The notes beneath the pieces were generated by a model. It searched no databases, was not told the DNA's origin, and was given only the letters and a program-made list of their open reading frames with translations. A DNA stretch of 64,000 nucleotides, from contig PEDN01001368.1 in the NCBI GenBank assembly GCA_003864495.1, positions 186,001 to 250,000 on the forward strand, in the 5' to 3' direction. This stretch comes from Nemopilema nomurai. Its lineage: Eukaryota; Cnidaria; Scyphozoa; Rhizostomeae; Rhizostomatidae. Below are positions 1 through 11,550 of this stretch, piece by piece (the stretch's first letter is position 1; each line of letters starts with the position of its first letter). Position numbers and translations under genes: made by a program.

Positions 1-64
1 TTCTGTGTTTTATCGAGCTAAGTGCCAACCGAAGTGGCTTCTCAGTATAATTTTTGTATTTCAG

Positions 65-1760
65 TGGCTAGAGAAGGTAGCTGAAATGAAAAAAGTCAAG
101 GCAGATGCACAGACGAAAATGGATATGGAAGATATGAATCCCACTTGGCTGAAAGACAAAGGAAGGTTAGCCCTTAACTGCTTCTCAAGGTGCACGAAAA
201 ATATGGCACTTGTTGCAGGGGTGCGAAGCGCTCGAGAGTGGTTTGTTGTCTAGCAGTGAAAGAATCGGGCTTAAGGAGGTTGACTTTTCCCCTAAGGGCA
301 GCTTATTTCAAAATAGAAAATGTGGTTGAGGTGGAGGAAACGTACGTGTAATAAACTTTGACTACTGGTTTTAGATCTTTCATAATGTATGGACCTGTGA
401 CAATATGTAATAATGGATACTACAATTTCACACACTCAAGTAGTCAATATGATGCGATTATCTTTGGTATAGTGATAATTTTGGTATGCGACTTAATCAA
501 GTCAGTCAGTATTTTCGTCATATTGTTTTAAGATTTTTCTAGAATGGTAAAAAAGTGGTTCTGGCTGTTTATGTATTTAAATTACACTTTTTGGAAATTC
601 CATCAACCTATTTGAAAAAAGTTATAGCTAGTTTCTCTCTATTCAAATGCTGAAGCCCCTTTTATTTTTCAGAAACTTTTACCAGCAGGGGAATTTTATA
701 GCTGCAATTAATGCATTTACAGCTGGAATAGTTATGAATAGCTCTGACCCATCGTATCTTTTCATGTATTGATTTGGCGCTGAATTTATGTTTCGTTTTT
801 GTTTAGTGATATTGTTGAAGGGTCTCCAGTATACGTTTTCAACCATTCTCTTTGGTCATCTGCAGTTTATATAATGTTGCTTTTTGATGTTCGTTTTCTT
901 AACGTGGTCAAGCTTATATAACAACCGAGCTGCTTGTCATTTGCACATGAAGCAATACAACGAGTGCATTCAAGATACGACCATGGTGAGCATAATTTAC
1001 ATGAGCGTAATTTACACGAGCATAATTTACATGAGCATAATTTACATGAGCATAATTTACATGAGCATAATTTACATGAGCATAATTTACATAAGCATAA
1101 TTTACATAAGCATAATTTACATATGCATAATTTACATGAGCATAATTTACATGAGCATAATTTACATAAGCATAATTTACATAAGCATAATTTACATAAG
1201 CATAATTTACATATGCATAATTTACATAAGCATTTGCGAGCAAAGTGCGCACTCATGTATTCATTCTTCAACATTTTTCCCTTTCCACATTTAGGCTTTG
1301 AATCTTCTGGAGCCTCCTGTCGCTGCAAATGCTAAATCTAGGTGCATCGCGCTCATAAGAAGGGGTACGGCCCATTTCAAAACTGAAAACTTTGTTTCAG
1401 GTAAGTTGAACAATTGTTCATGTTAAACGCGATTCTGAACACAAGCAACACTTGGCCTGACTTCCGTTTGATCATAAGCCATGCTCTAGAGAATGACAAA
1501 TATAATCCAGATTTAGATTTAGTGATGATCCAAATTTGCAGTCTTTGTAGCTTGTTTGTCAAAAGTTATCGATTACGAAAAATTACGTTTAACTAAAATC
1601 ATTCGCTCTAGGTAGCTCGAAACTGTTTTGCTCCTACATGAAATTTTTGCTCCTATTTACAGCATTGAGTGATTACGAGGCTGCTTTGAAAGTTGAGCCA
1701 AGCAATGAAAGTGTGAAGGCCGATGCTGAAAAAATCAGAAAAATCATTCAAGGGTGTTAA
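65..1760 (+). CDS. DNAAF4: Dynein axonemal assembly factor 4 (DYX1C1) homologue, C-terminal exons; 5' part outside window
   Basis: DNAAF4 is a cytoplasmic TPR co-chaperone that helps preassemble axonemal dynein arms, so it implies motile cilia. I read five exons with GT-AG borders and consistent phase: 65-165, 673-753, 913-985, 1295-1400 and 1663-1760, giving 152 residues ending in TAA at 1758-1760. Recognisable pieces, in order, are WLKDKG, a TPR helix pair with [56 protein letters not shown] and the tail [10 protein letters not shown]. These follow the C-terminal TPR block of vertebrate DNAAF4 closely. The N-terminal CS/p23 domain must lie upstream of the window. The donor of the third exon (986-990) runs straight into a 240-bp minisatellite. 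Exon 673-753 could end at another GT, but 753 gives the family length. Family assignment is firm; exon ends are by eye. Confidence 0.9.
991..1230. repeat. Minisatellite, 15-bp unit x 16, in a DNAAF4 intron
   Basis: Sixteen units of consensus CATAATTTACATGAG run without a gap. Variation is concentrated at unit positions 13-14 (ATGAG, ATAAG or ATATG). The array begins directly after the GTGAG splice donor at 986-990, which itself resembles the unit tail ATGAG. Because 15 is a multiple of 3, all frames stay open and give false repeat proteins on both strands. Confidence 0.97.
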
Positions 1761-1931
1761 GATAGGTAGGGTTACAAGGATTTCCTTTCCATTTTTATTT
1801 TCCGATTGTTGGAAGCGGTCATTGTTTTGACTTTAACGTATTTGCTTTTTGGCTGGCTTGTCTTAGTTGAAAATAGCTTGTTCCGGAGCCTGTTTTCTTG
1901 AGAATAGACAGGCTGCCCACAGGAGGACAAT

Positions 1932-2035
1932 ATAATGCAAAACAGCGCAGCCCAGTGCAATACGATACAATGCAATACGATACAGTATAATACAAAGCAG
2001 TATTATGAAATACAATGCCACACAATGCAATGCGA
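1932..2035. repeat. Degenerate short tandem repeat rich in CAATAC/GATAC
   Basis: About 100 bases of imperfect 5- and 10-base repeats (CAATACGATA, CAATGCAATA, AGTATAATAC) follow the DNAAF4 gene. The open frames seen here on the minus strand come only from the repeat. Confidence 0.7.
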
Positions 2036-5000
2036 TGATCATCTCTGACAAATATAGCAAGCAACAAGGGAACAACTTCATTTAGGGCCTTTGTGGCCCC
2101 ATGGCATTTTTACTTCCTTTCTCAAAAGCCTTTTGAGTGAGAATTTTGTTCAATTTTTACTGAAAAATGTTCTAAGGACAAACAATTTAACTTATTCGAA
2201 ACCAGAGGTGCAGTGATAGCTAACTTTGCTGGGGGATGGGGGGGGGGGGGGGTAGCTTGGTTGGTAGCGTCATGGCATAGTTTGAACCATTTTTTAAAGA
2301 ACTAAAAAAAAACATTGGTTTCGCCGAGACTGAAAGAGAGGCTTTCGAACTCCAGTCAGGCCGAGAGGCCCGTCTGAACGAGGGCGGCTGGGGGGGGGAG
2401 GGGGGGTGTGACAGCCCATTATTACGGGGTACTGAATGGGAAGATATAATGGGCAACGGCCGACGCGGATCAGCCCTCTTCTGGCTTTTTGTCAAGTGCA
2501 GCTGCGGCGATCGTTTCAAATATACATTTTGCAGTTACAAGACAGCATGTTGAAATCAATGGGACAGGTAGACAGCCTGAATCATTTGTTTTGAAAGTTG
2601 ATTTCTTTTTCGGCCAATATCAGTGTGTAGAGCTAGGTCGCTGTGACCAGTTTTGATGGTTCGGGACCCCACAGCGACAACCTGTCATTATCTCAACGTG
2701 ACACTTAGATGTCGTTCTTGGCTGCCCTGTCACCTGCCTTCTCAGCACTGTAATCCATACCATGTTACTGTAAGTCAAACAATCTGGAAACAGCCGTTTT
2801 GTAGTGATGTCGCAAGTTAATGCGAAGCTGCATCATTAGGCTGAGTCGATTGCTGTGCCTTGCGTAGCGGTTATCAGTGGCGGTTATCAGTGGCGGTGTT
2901 CGAGTCGGTGTGGCGTGCTTGCAGATCGCGTCTCTGAGTTGGTCACCCGGCCTGAGCGGTCTCTCTGGCCTAAGCGCTGTGAGTTCAGTCGTGGCAGGTA
3001 ACCCTTGTTTGTACAGTCAAATTCATTGCGATTAAAGTGGGATCCGTTAATTGCATGTGTTCCAAATGAATTGAAAAGTATTAATGAACTTCTGTTTACG
3101 GCTCCAAAGCCAAGCTTCCTGTTTACAACCCTGCAGACGATTGCAACCTGTTTTGGTCTCTCAGGCGGTGAAAAGCATTCCTGTTGACAAAAGTCAGTGA
3201 TGTTTACAGCTTGCCGTTAGTTAGGTTGTTTCTTGATTGCTCTAAACATTAACAAATATTTGTATATTCTAGTTCAATGAAGTGGACTTGCCTTTGGTAG
3301 CAAACAACCTCGACGTGCGCATTCGGCACTCGATAAATCTCGCAGTGCGTTTCCTTTTTGCGTCGCAATACCGTCATGATCTCAAATCTCCGATGGGCTC
3401 GTGGTTCTTTGTTCCGCTCTTGCAGTGTGCTCATCCGCGATCGAGGTGTGGCCGGAGTTCTGTCGCTTCTATTTCCATAGTTTCGTCAATCTTTCATTCA
3501 AAACTCAATGGAAAGCGCTAGGAACTGGTTGGAAGTCACCCACTCATTCCTCATAACGCATTTATAAAACTCGAGGTAGCGGAAGGGGGGCTGCTTTCTT
3601 TCTCCGCTTCTCGCCAAAGGGGTTCATATTTGGTTTGAACTCAAGGGATGTCCTTAGCCCCCTTGCCCAATAAATGCATCCGCCTTTAGTACGTTTGAGT
3701 AGAGGTAGTTTCTCATAGTTTTGCAGTTAGTGCATGGCCAAGGAGTCTTAATTGATTATCTAGTCTCTTCGGTAGCTGCATCGCCACTTAACTGTCTGAT
3801 GATTTATATTTTCAACAGACAACCAATCGCAAAACAAACCTGAATGCATTTGTTGGATATTTTTATGCTCCATTGTATGCTTCGGCCTTCGAGTTGCAGC
3901 TTGTCGTCTTGAATCGGGCATGGTAATCATGCATTTTCAGGTGCTTAACAATTGTACTAGGCCTAGAATTGAATAGTCAGTAACAAATTTTCGTTTATAG
4001 TAATCATGAATCCATTCACAATTGTCCAACTATATGTGGAACAGTTTTATTTACCGGCCCTATAATCTACTCTCTATGGACCACCTGGACGAAAATTTGA
4101 TTGAGCAGTCGAAGCCTTGGCCTCCTCAAATATGGGTTCGTGATGCGCTGCTCGTTTCATCCATATGCAGTGGTTGTTAGGACTGAAGTATTCAGTGACT
4201 GCACTTCATCTGCAAAGGGTCCTTTACCATAAAACCCCGAATGCAGTAATTTGCTTTTGATTAGCTTTCTGGTGCCCCCTGCCACTAGAGACAATTAGCC
4301 GTTGCAGTACCTTGGGTACACAGGGCAATTTCGCTTTTCTTGATCGTTCCAGGAATCTAACAACAAATTCGTGTGTTTTGTTTCAGTGGTTTTTGATCCG
4401 TTTACCCGAAAGACCACCGCGCGCTCGATGCCTGCTTGTGCAAATCGCATTAAATTCATACCACTGCTAGATGCCAAGGAATGGTAACCGCTTTTAAACT
4501 AGGGAAAAGCATGGATATTAGGTGCCGTGTTGTGGAAGATAGTCTGGGAGTATAGTTTTGGAAGCCTTGTTTCGAACCAAGTTCTTCAGCACAAGTGACG
4601 GTTAGAGGTAGATTCGCTACATTTAATGGCTTTAGAATTTACTATAGAATTTCAATTGCAAAGCGTATTTTTCATTTGTTGTGTCTGCTAGGCCTCCTAA
4701 GGAATTGATGTCTCTTAATGGCAGGGATTAGCATGTCCAAACATCCAAGGGTGGCCTTTTAAGGAAGCTCGCTTGTTTGAACCAGTTAGCTTGGTCTATT
4801 CTTGTGTGACAGCTCCAGTTTTGGGAGTAAGCCTGGCAATGTCATCTTAGCCTGCCCAGCGTGATTATAAATTGATTAGCCTCTTTAAAATCTGCAAATT
4901 TGGAAAAAGCAAATTCTCCTTAGAGTGAGAAATTAACGTCGTTACACGAGTATGGATATGTTGGTTTGAATGTTTACGATGAACCGTAATAGTTGTCATT

Positions 5001-5414
5001 GACCGGCGCTTCAAAATTGGTAAATATATCTTTTCTTGAATTAAATTGAACTCTTCTAGAGTTCTTCTAGGGGTCATTACTGTTAATGGTGTGGACAAAG
5101 TTTTAAACTACATGAACTTTGCGATAGAACTATCTCAACAGCTCTTTGATCCAGTTGTGTCTCACTGTGGTGAAACGAGTATCATAGTTTGGGTTAAGCT
5201 TGAGTCTGATTTTTAATAACAACTTTTCTTGCTCTTTTTGATTTTCCCTATTTTACTAAAACAATTAAGAAAGCAGTATCAAGTAGGGTTTTAATTTCAG
5301 TTGCTTTTAATTTTGTGTTTCAGTAATCAAGAGTAGTATTGCCCCAAGAAACATTTTCTATCCCCTTTCAATTCATGGTGACTATCCAATCTTTAATAGC
5401 GTGAAGACGGGGTT
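2036..5414. other. Gene-poor stretch with poly-G tracts; no gene recognised
   Basis: G-runs of more than ten bases lie near 2235-2252 and 2391-2406. A 9-bp element (GGCGGTTATCAGTGGCGGTTATCAGTGGCGG-like, in two copies) lies near 2869-2900. An open stretch from 3272 to 3521 follows an acceptor-like TTCTAG but matches no family I know. The remainder shows no coding pattern, RNA gene or clear transposon end. Confidence 0.5.
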
Positions 5415-5504
5415 ATTCAAGGGCCCAGTGGGCCATTCTCTCTCATTCAAGGGCCCAGTGGGCCATTCTCTCTCATTCAAGGGCCCAGTGGGCCATTCTC
5501 TCTC
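5415..5504. repeat. Tandem repeat, 30-bp unit x 3, with internal palindrome
   Basis: Three identical 30-bp units each contain GGGCCCAGTGGGCC, a GC-rich near-palindrome, followed by a CT-rich tail. A fourth partial unit (ATTCACTGACC) follows. The flanks are ordinary A/T-rich DNA. Confidence 0.95.
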
Positions 5505-6032
5505 ATTCACTGACCAGCGGGATGTGGCGGCGTAGGTCTTTACCGATTTTTCGTTTCCAGACGGATTTGTTGAAAGCAGAAAGCCAACTTTTCTATTCGT
5601 TGCTGGTATAATTGAATGAGGTATTAGAGATATTTTTCTTCTTTGAAATTGAAAATATAATTTTGTCGAAGGTAACATCCGAAAGCGATATCACAAGTAC
5701 TCACGAAAGCAGGTGTGCCTAATGTATTCAGAGCAAGGGGAACAAAGCACGAAGGTAGTGCAAAACAATTTAAAAGCGAGGGCCTTGAGCCCTCCTACTA
5801 AAGCTGCTTCCTGCTGCAGGCGTCTCTGTACGCTCTGAAGTGTGAATTAGCAGGTAAGGGAGCGGTTAATGTAGAAACACTGGGTGGGCGCTTTCCATGG
5901 GTTGTCTCCACGCAACCGAAGTAGTTAGCCAGAGCAGAGCATACTATTGCATGAGCCAGAGTCAAGTCTAGAGGCTAAATTTGTCAAATCTACTTGCAGG
6001 CGATCGACCCTTGTTCACCTGGCTATCAATCA
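5505..6032. other. Intergenic DNA, nothing recognised
   Basis: No coding exon, RNA gene or repeat border could be supported in this stretch. Confidence 0.5.
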
Positions 6033-6125
6033 CTACATTAATCGTTGCGTTACCCAACGTTGCGTTACATTAATCGTTGCGATACATTAATCGTTGCGTT
6101 ACATTAATCGTTGCGTTACCCAACG
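6033..6125. repeat. Short tandem repeat around ATTAATCGTTGCG
   Basis: Four copies of a roughly 17-base unit (CATTAATCGTTGCGTTA with small changes) occur here. GTTACCCAACG appears near the start and again at the end of the array. Confidence 0.85.
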
Positions 6126-6239
6126 AGCAACTTGAGGCTGTGTATGCGGGTACTTGCTAATCTAGGCCAAACTATGCAAGATGGATTGATGATCTGAAAC
6201 TTCCGCACCTTAAAAAGCACGTTTGTAAATCTCCATTCA

Positions 6240-6570
6240 GCACGCATGCGCTTGTTGTCCAATCGAAAGCAAACTGCTTTCCTTCGCCGCACACTGGATA
6301 CAAAGCGCAGAAAGGGAACAACATTTTCAAGCATGTTTGATATTAGCGCATTTGACACGAGTGATCAACTTATCGTTTTTGGACCACTGCACACGAGAGC
6401 ATTATGCTTAGACAAAATGTCAGTCGTGGAATTTTCCTCACCAATATGCCCAATGCTTCCCGTCTTTTCTCCGATCCAGGTTGATGTCATCAATTTTGTA
6501 TCTCGCTATCTACCGATCTTCACAAAAATGAACTTCAGAATTATAATCTTCACCTTTAAATTAGTTTAGA
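6240..6570 (-). mobile_element. Possible Harbinger-related fragment sharing sequence with 30545-30620
   Basis: The stretch 6468-6545 aligns by eye with 30545-30620: both read ATCC-GG-TGA-GTC, then TCTCGCTA-CTA, then AATGAAC-TCAGAAT-ATAATC or similar. At 30.5 kb this lies just 3' of a Harbinger transposase remnant on the minus strand. The most economical reading is a shared piece of one dispersed element. No transposase motif is visible here, so the family is inferred from the partner copy only. Confidence 0.4.
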
Positions 6571-8940
6571 CTGAAAAAATCATGTTGTTGGAACCGCTCG
6601 GTCACGAGTTACTTTGTTTTTAATGTTTAGATTTTTTTTTAGATATGACCGCAATTTGCGGCTGCAGTGAAATTTTTCATTGAAATGTATAGGAAAGGCT
6701 AATTTTGAAAGTTTGTTTATTTGCAGCATGATCGCCCAAACACTTATAATTTTCGGCACAGACTAATTTCGAAATTAAGATTCCAATTCTACGACCCATT
6801 TTTATGCCCTGCTTGCCTGACTGCATGCCGACGATGATGCTTTGGTGTTTCGAAATATGAATGCAGGGTGAAATTTAGGATAACCAGGATATTTGCTTTT
6901 GATGACAATTGTTAATTAGAACCAATGCCGACTCTCTAAACAAAGGGCCTTCGTATTAGCTTATGGTATATTTCCTTTGAATAAATGTTTGTGCAAATCG
7001 CCTTTGTGCACTTCATGTTGATGGGTCCCTAGTTTGTAGTTGATGAGAATCGTTTTTCACATGTTCAAGTGATCCTGTTTCAGAAGGTATTATTTGGCTT
7101 GCTTTTATTCCTTGCTTACATTCCTTGCTTGCATTTTCTTAATTTGCAACTCTTAGTCGTTGTAGCCACGTCACTCTACTTGTGACTTGAAGGCTACCTA
7201 AAGGCAGCCCCTTGTATTTGCCTTTGCTCGTGTATAGAGATGACAACTACATGCTCTGTGGTCAACTAGAACGGCCGTCGTTAACTTTCATTTTATTTTT
7301 GTTCATTTCTCTGCTGAGTTATTCGGGATACCACAGTTTCGAAGTCAGGTGAACATTGAAAAACTGGCAGGCATTCAAAAATTGTCTCAGATGATGCATT
7401 GAATAAAAGTTGTTTTACCTGTGGCAGTGTTACTGCTGACATCCTTTCAAGAATATCTCTCTGGTCTGCGGCCCAGGTGACTATTATGGCAGCCATTTTG
7501 TGGGGTAAATTGAGGTGGAGGCTATGTGTTGATAAGTTTATATATTATTCTGACACTGTCGTTGCCTCAGGTATAGATTATTACGCGCGTTGATTTTTTT
7601 CGTATGTTGTATTTGTCCTTTTGGATAATAATGGTTCCTACCAGACAGACTAATATGTCCACAAGGAGCTAAGGAGATGTGTATAAATGGGGGTATTTAC
7701 CTACCAAAGATGGAGATTGAGCAGCTCTTTACAAATGCAATGCACCAATCACTAATTTGTTTTTGGTGAAACTGTCATGGCCGCCTACGTCACACGGTTG
7801 TACAAATATGCGAAGCATTTGCTATGAAGACACAGCCTCTATTAAGGGTAAAGACACACTTCCTCTATCTTGTCCTGAAATTCTAGTGAAATTCACGCTG
7901 CTTCAGAGCCATTTTAGTCGTTGACTCGATAAAAAAACCACACAAAATAACTTTTTTATTGAAACGCGCGACTATTCTACATGTCCCAAATTAAAACTCT
8001 CAGAAGAGAAGCCCATTTTCGTTGTTGGACATTAGACACTTGACCCTCCCAGAGATTTTCTTGGGGAGGACTTACTACCGGCTGATTGCCTAAATGTTAG
8101 AGAGAGACTGCTCTTTCAGCGAGGCAACTGTAAATTTTGCATCACATAAGGTGATTTCCTTCAACTTTAAAGAGAGATTTGGCCCTGCTATCCCAATTCA
8201 AACAACATAATGTGCACCGAGTGGTGTAGTGCTATCAGAGTAAGAATGGGGGCTTTTGCAAAAAATGTTTGAAAAACAATAGCAAAAGTAAAAATTTGTT
8301 TATTTATTTAAAAAATTTCTCCTAGCAAGGGCGTTTTCGGGATTTTAATAAATGGCGTGGCCACATTGTGCAGCCGTCACTTTTATCTGTATTCGCCCCT
8401 GGAAGAACAGTGGTTGCCTCGGATAAAATACTTACTATTAATAAAACTCGTTAGCAAGTTTTTCATTCTAAACATAGGGTTCACCCAAATTAGTCCCACT
8501 AGATAACAGAAAAATTCGCCCTTGGAGAATTTGATGGATGCGCGGATTTAGGGTGGTTGAACAGGTTTCTAAAAACCGGTCAAATTCGTAGACCTATTAT
8601 CATTTTCCAATTTTGAATCGGTACGTAGAATTTTTTATTTCAAATAAATCTTCCACCACTCTTGATTCACTAATGACGAAAGTTTCTGTCTTTAAACATC
8701 ATGTAAAAGTTGGGCATAAAACAATGCATAAATAGTGGCAAAGAGTATTTATCCGAAAGACTTTCCAATTTCCTGTTCATTTCGACTTTTATTCCAAAGC
8801 ATCCGAGGTATTCGAAATAGTGGGAATCAGTCGTCACTTCAAAAGACAGTTTGCAGTATGGTACGTTTGTCCCACTTCTGAACCTGGTTGCTATATTGTT
8901 TTCTGAAAAACTGAAAATCGGCGCCCATATGTTTCCCGCG
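6571..8940. other. Intergenic DNA, nothing recognised
   Basis: About 2.4 kb of A/T-rich sequence. Short open frames in several frames (for example near 7293-7593) show no family motif and have no convincing splice context. Confidence 0.5.
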
Positions 8941-9045
8941 AAAAAGCCGGTGGCTAAAAAGCCGGTGGCTAAAAAGCCGGTGGCTAAAAAGCCGGTGGCT
9001 AAAAAGCCGGTGGCTAAAAAGCCGGTGGCTAAAAAGCCGGTGGCT
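8941..9045. repeat. Minisatellite, 15-bp unit x 7 (AAAAAGCCGGTGGCT)
   Basis: Seven perfect units are followed by a changed eighth (GAAAAG). On the plus strand the unit reads as the pentapeptide AKKPV, like histone H1 tails, but the surrounding 78-codon frame has no other recognisable content. A second frame stays open for about 50 codons after the array (9073-9243). I treat this as a repeat and leave coding status undecided. Confidence 0.93.
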
Positions 9046-9639
9046 GAAAAGCATACTCAATATCGACAGACAAGTCTGAAAGCATGAAGGCACGAATTTG
9101 CCACAGAGCAAAGATAGGCTGCAAAGGAAACTTGCCAGATATTTTGCCAAATCCGCGCCTGGAGACAAAAAGGCATTTTTAGAACCAAATGGGCTTGTAA
9201 AACGCTGGAAAATTTTCGATATGGCGGACCACCGATACAGTTAGGCTTCAACCAACAAAATTATAATTAGCTAGTGATAGGGCATGTGTTTGGACTGAAA
9301 GAGCAAATTGCCCATACGGGTTTCCAGTGTGTATTACTGTAGCGCTCTAACTAAGAATCCACTAGCGTTAATTCCAGGACATGATCTATCCAATACGGAG
9401 CTCATGTTAACTAAAATAAACGGCGGAGTGCCAGTTTTGTGCACTGCTGTGGCAAATGGTAAACAATAAGGGACCGTTTGCTTATCCGGCTTTGCTCGTT
9501 GTTTATTGACCTCGATGGGCTCTGTTTCCATTTTCATTCTCCTTATGGTCTTGTCAAGCAAACAAAGTATCTCACTGCAACAGTGCACGCATAATATCAA
9601 TGAAAAATTGCTTTTATATGAACTGCAGCCATTTCTCTG

Positions 9640-10240
9640 TATAGATGGATTCAAAGACGAAATTGCTAATTATAGGCCTATCCCACTACTTTCTTTGCTC
9701 CCCAGGTACAAGAGAAAGCTGCCTTTTATCAGATTATGAAGCCCCGATAACAACAGTCTAATTATTAGGAACTGTTCTTGGTATAGAAGATTGAATTCCA
9801 GTACAAATGCTCTAGTTAAGGTCACAGATGACATTCTAACAAATATAGAAAGAGGTCTCAGATACATTACTTATACTCTCAGATCTTAGTGAAGCCTTTG
9901 ATACAGCTGACCACAAAAAATTGCTTATCAAACTATCAAAGTACAGTTTCGATAACCATTCAGCTTTCTGGTTCAGAAGTTATCTAACGTGTCGATTTTA
10001 ACATTTTAAGGTGGATGGCACACTTTCTAAGGAATTGCACTCAAAATGTGGTGTCCCTCAAGGATCTGTTCTATGTCTAGTTCTTTTTATGATTTATTCA
10101 ATAACTTACCACTTGCACTTGCGTAAAAGACAAAGCCTTCACCATTGCCAACCCATCTTCATGGATGTGCTGATTTTACCCAGATGTACAAGCGAACTTC
10201 TGTTCGGCCGGCAAAATACTGTTTTAAAAATGGACCCAGT
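9640..10240 (+). pseudogene. Decayed non-LTR retrotransposon (LINE) reverse transcriptase
   Basis: Several frames together spell an RT palm/fingers order: NYRPIPLL at about 9666-9690, SEAFDTADHKKLLIKLSKY at about 9890-9945, FWFRSYLT, then KCGVPQGSVL at about 10043-10075. The catalytic box is eroded: the YADD position reads roughly CADF near 10165. There are several frameshifts and stops, and neither an endonuclease domain nor a 3' tail is visible. It lies about 120 bp upstream of the GPCR start. NYRPI, DxxxAFDT and GVPQGS are standard for LINE-type RTs; the clade (CR1/Jockey/RTE) cannot be fixed from this piece. Confidence 0.85.
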
Positions 10241-10362
10241 CTAGCCCTACTCTAGTCAGTATTCTACGGAAGCTAAAATCCTTACAATCCTAAAATTTTT
10301 TATTGTTTCTCTTTCCTTGAATATTTATTTTGTTTTTATTCCATAGAGAGGTTTGAACAAGG

Positions 10363-11550
10363 ATGGATTTATTCTGGAACCTTACACACAGGTCGAATGT
10401 TTCAATTCCAAACCAAGATTATAAAGACAGCGCAGATTTGGAAGGAATTGACTACCAAGCACACAGCCCAGAGCATCGGATCATTTCTTCAATGGGCATC
10501 ATCTTTTTAATTCTGGTTTCACTATTAGGCAACGCACTGGTCTGTCTTGCTGTGTACCAAAGTAAACACCTGCAATCAAGTGTCAACTACTTCGTTGTAT
10601 CTTTGGCTTTGTCGGACATGCTCATTGGTCTTGTATCAATGCCAATCTGGATGACCTTTGAACTTACCAAATTTGAAGGTCTCCCTCTCAGCATTGCCCC
10701 CCAATCGCTCCTCAAAGGTTGGACTTTCGTCGACATTTTAAGCGGTGTTGCGTCGATCTCAAATCTCGTTGCGATTAGCTTTGAGAGGTACTGGTCCATC
10801 AAGTCGCCACTGTCACACCGAATTTGCATGTCAAATGCGTACATTGTTTTCAATCTCTTTGGAGTCTGGGTCTATTCCCTTACTGTTGCTTCGTTGTACA
10901 TTGGGCTCTGGCAGTGGAAATGGAAGGTTCTTCTCACAACAATCATTGGATTCGCTTTGCCTTTGTCATTGATCATTTTCTCGTATTGTAGTGTGCTCCT
11001 GATATTACGCAAAATGCCTGCCAATGTCATTTCGCGGCAGGAAAATCAGACGGTGGCGAGAACTCTTTGCATTTTGGTTGCCGCTTTCGTGGTTTGCTGG
11101 CTGCCATTTTTTGCTATTTCTGTGACCACTATCCATTGCGAATCGTGCAATATTTACGTGCTGAAACGGCAGTGGATCCGCTCCTTTGTCATTTGGCTGC
11201 ACTATCTCAACTCCTGTTGCAATCCATTTCTTTATTGCATTTTTAACGCGTACTACAAAGATGCGTTTAAAATGGTCCTCAAGAAGATCTTCGTGAGGAA
11301 ACATCAAGGTGTCATGCGTCGACAGAGAACACGGAGTAGGCCCATCAGTCATTACACTCGCAGCACAGCGGATCGATGCTCCACCACACACGTGCAATTT
11401 TTTGAGCGCGATCGGGCCCCAGCCGAGCTGGCAGACGGTGCATGCGCTGTGGAACTGCTCTTGCGAAATTCAAATCACAGTGAAGAAACCGTTGCTGAAT
11501 CGCGTTATGCGCAATTGGATTTGATGAATACACAGCAAAAGAAGGAGTGA
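10363..11550 (+). CDS. Class A GPCR with biogenic-amine-type pocket, single exon
   Basis: A 395-residue seven-helix receptor of the plasma membrane. Landmarks: N57 (1.50), D85 (2.50), D124 (3.32), E141-R142-Y143 (3.49-3.51), W169 (4.50), P200 (5.50), C245-W246-L247-P248 followed by F249-F250 (6.51-6.52), W278 (7.40), Y281 (7.43) and N287-P288-x-x-Y291. D3.32, F6.51/F6.52, W7.40 and Y7.43 together are the binding-site signature of amine receptors. The usual Cys 3.25 is Leu117, and the very short ECL2 (about 180-189) has no Cys, so the canonical disulfide is absent. N6 and N12 fit N-glycosylation sequons. The tail (about 100 residues) is Arg- and Ser-rich. An acceptor-like TTCCATAG at 10339-10346 suggests a 5' UTR intron. 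The ligand cannot be named from sequence. Confidence 0.93.
   Translation: MDLFWNLTHRSNVSIPNQDYKDSADLEGIDYQAHSPEHRIISSMGIIFLILVSLLGNALVCLAVYQSKHLQSSVNYFVVSLALSDMLIGLVSMPIWMTFELTKFEGLPLSIAPQSLLKGWTFVDILSGVASISNLVAISFERYWSIKSPLSHRICMSNAYIVFNLFGVWVYSLTVASLYIGLWQWKWKVLLTTIIGFALPLSLIIFSYCSVLLILRKMPANVISRQENQTVARTLCILVAAFVVCWLPFFAISVTTIHCESCNIYVLKRQWIRSFVIWLHYLNSCCNPFLYCIFNAYYKDAFKMVLKKIFVRKHQGVMRRQRTRSRPISHYTRSTADRCSTTHVQFFERDRAPAELADGACAVELLLRNSNHSEETVAESRYAQLDLMNTQQKKE

Noticed and set aside
991..1230. CRISPR-like array of short repeats
   Set aside because: Units are contiguous with no spacers, and the genome is eukaryotic.
867..1335. Four overlapping repeat-rich open frames on both strands (112-153 codons)
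   Set aside because: They are produced by the 15-bp minisatellite, which keeps all frames open. The true content is a DNAAF4 exon and intron.
3272..3521. 80-codon open stretch after an acceptor-like AG
   Set aside because: No recognised family, no partner exons in phase, and the downstream donor is weak. Kept only as a note.
8839..9168. Minus-strand 109-codon frame with a FSHRL repeat
   Set aside because: Antisense of the AAAAAGCCGGTGGCT minisatellite; no domain outside the repeat.
11005..11397. 130-codon frame antisense to the GPCR
   Set aside because: Shadow of the receptor gene; no motif.
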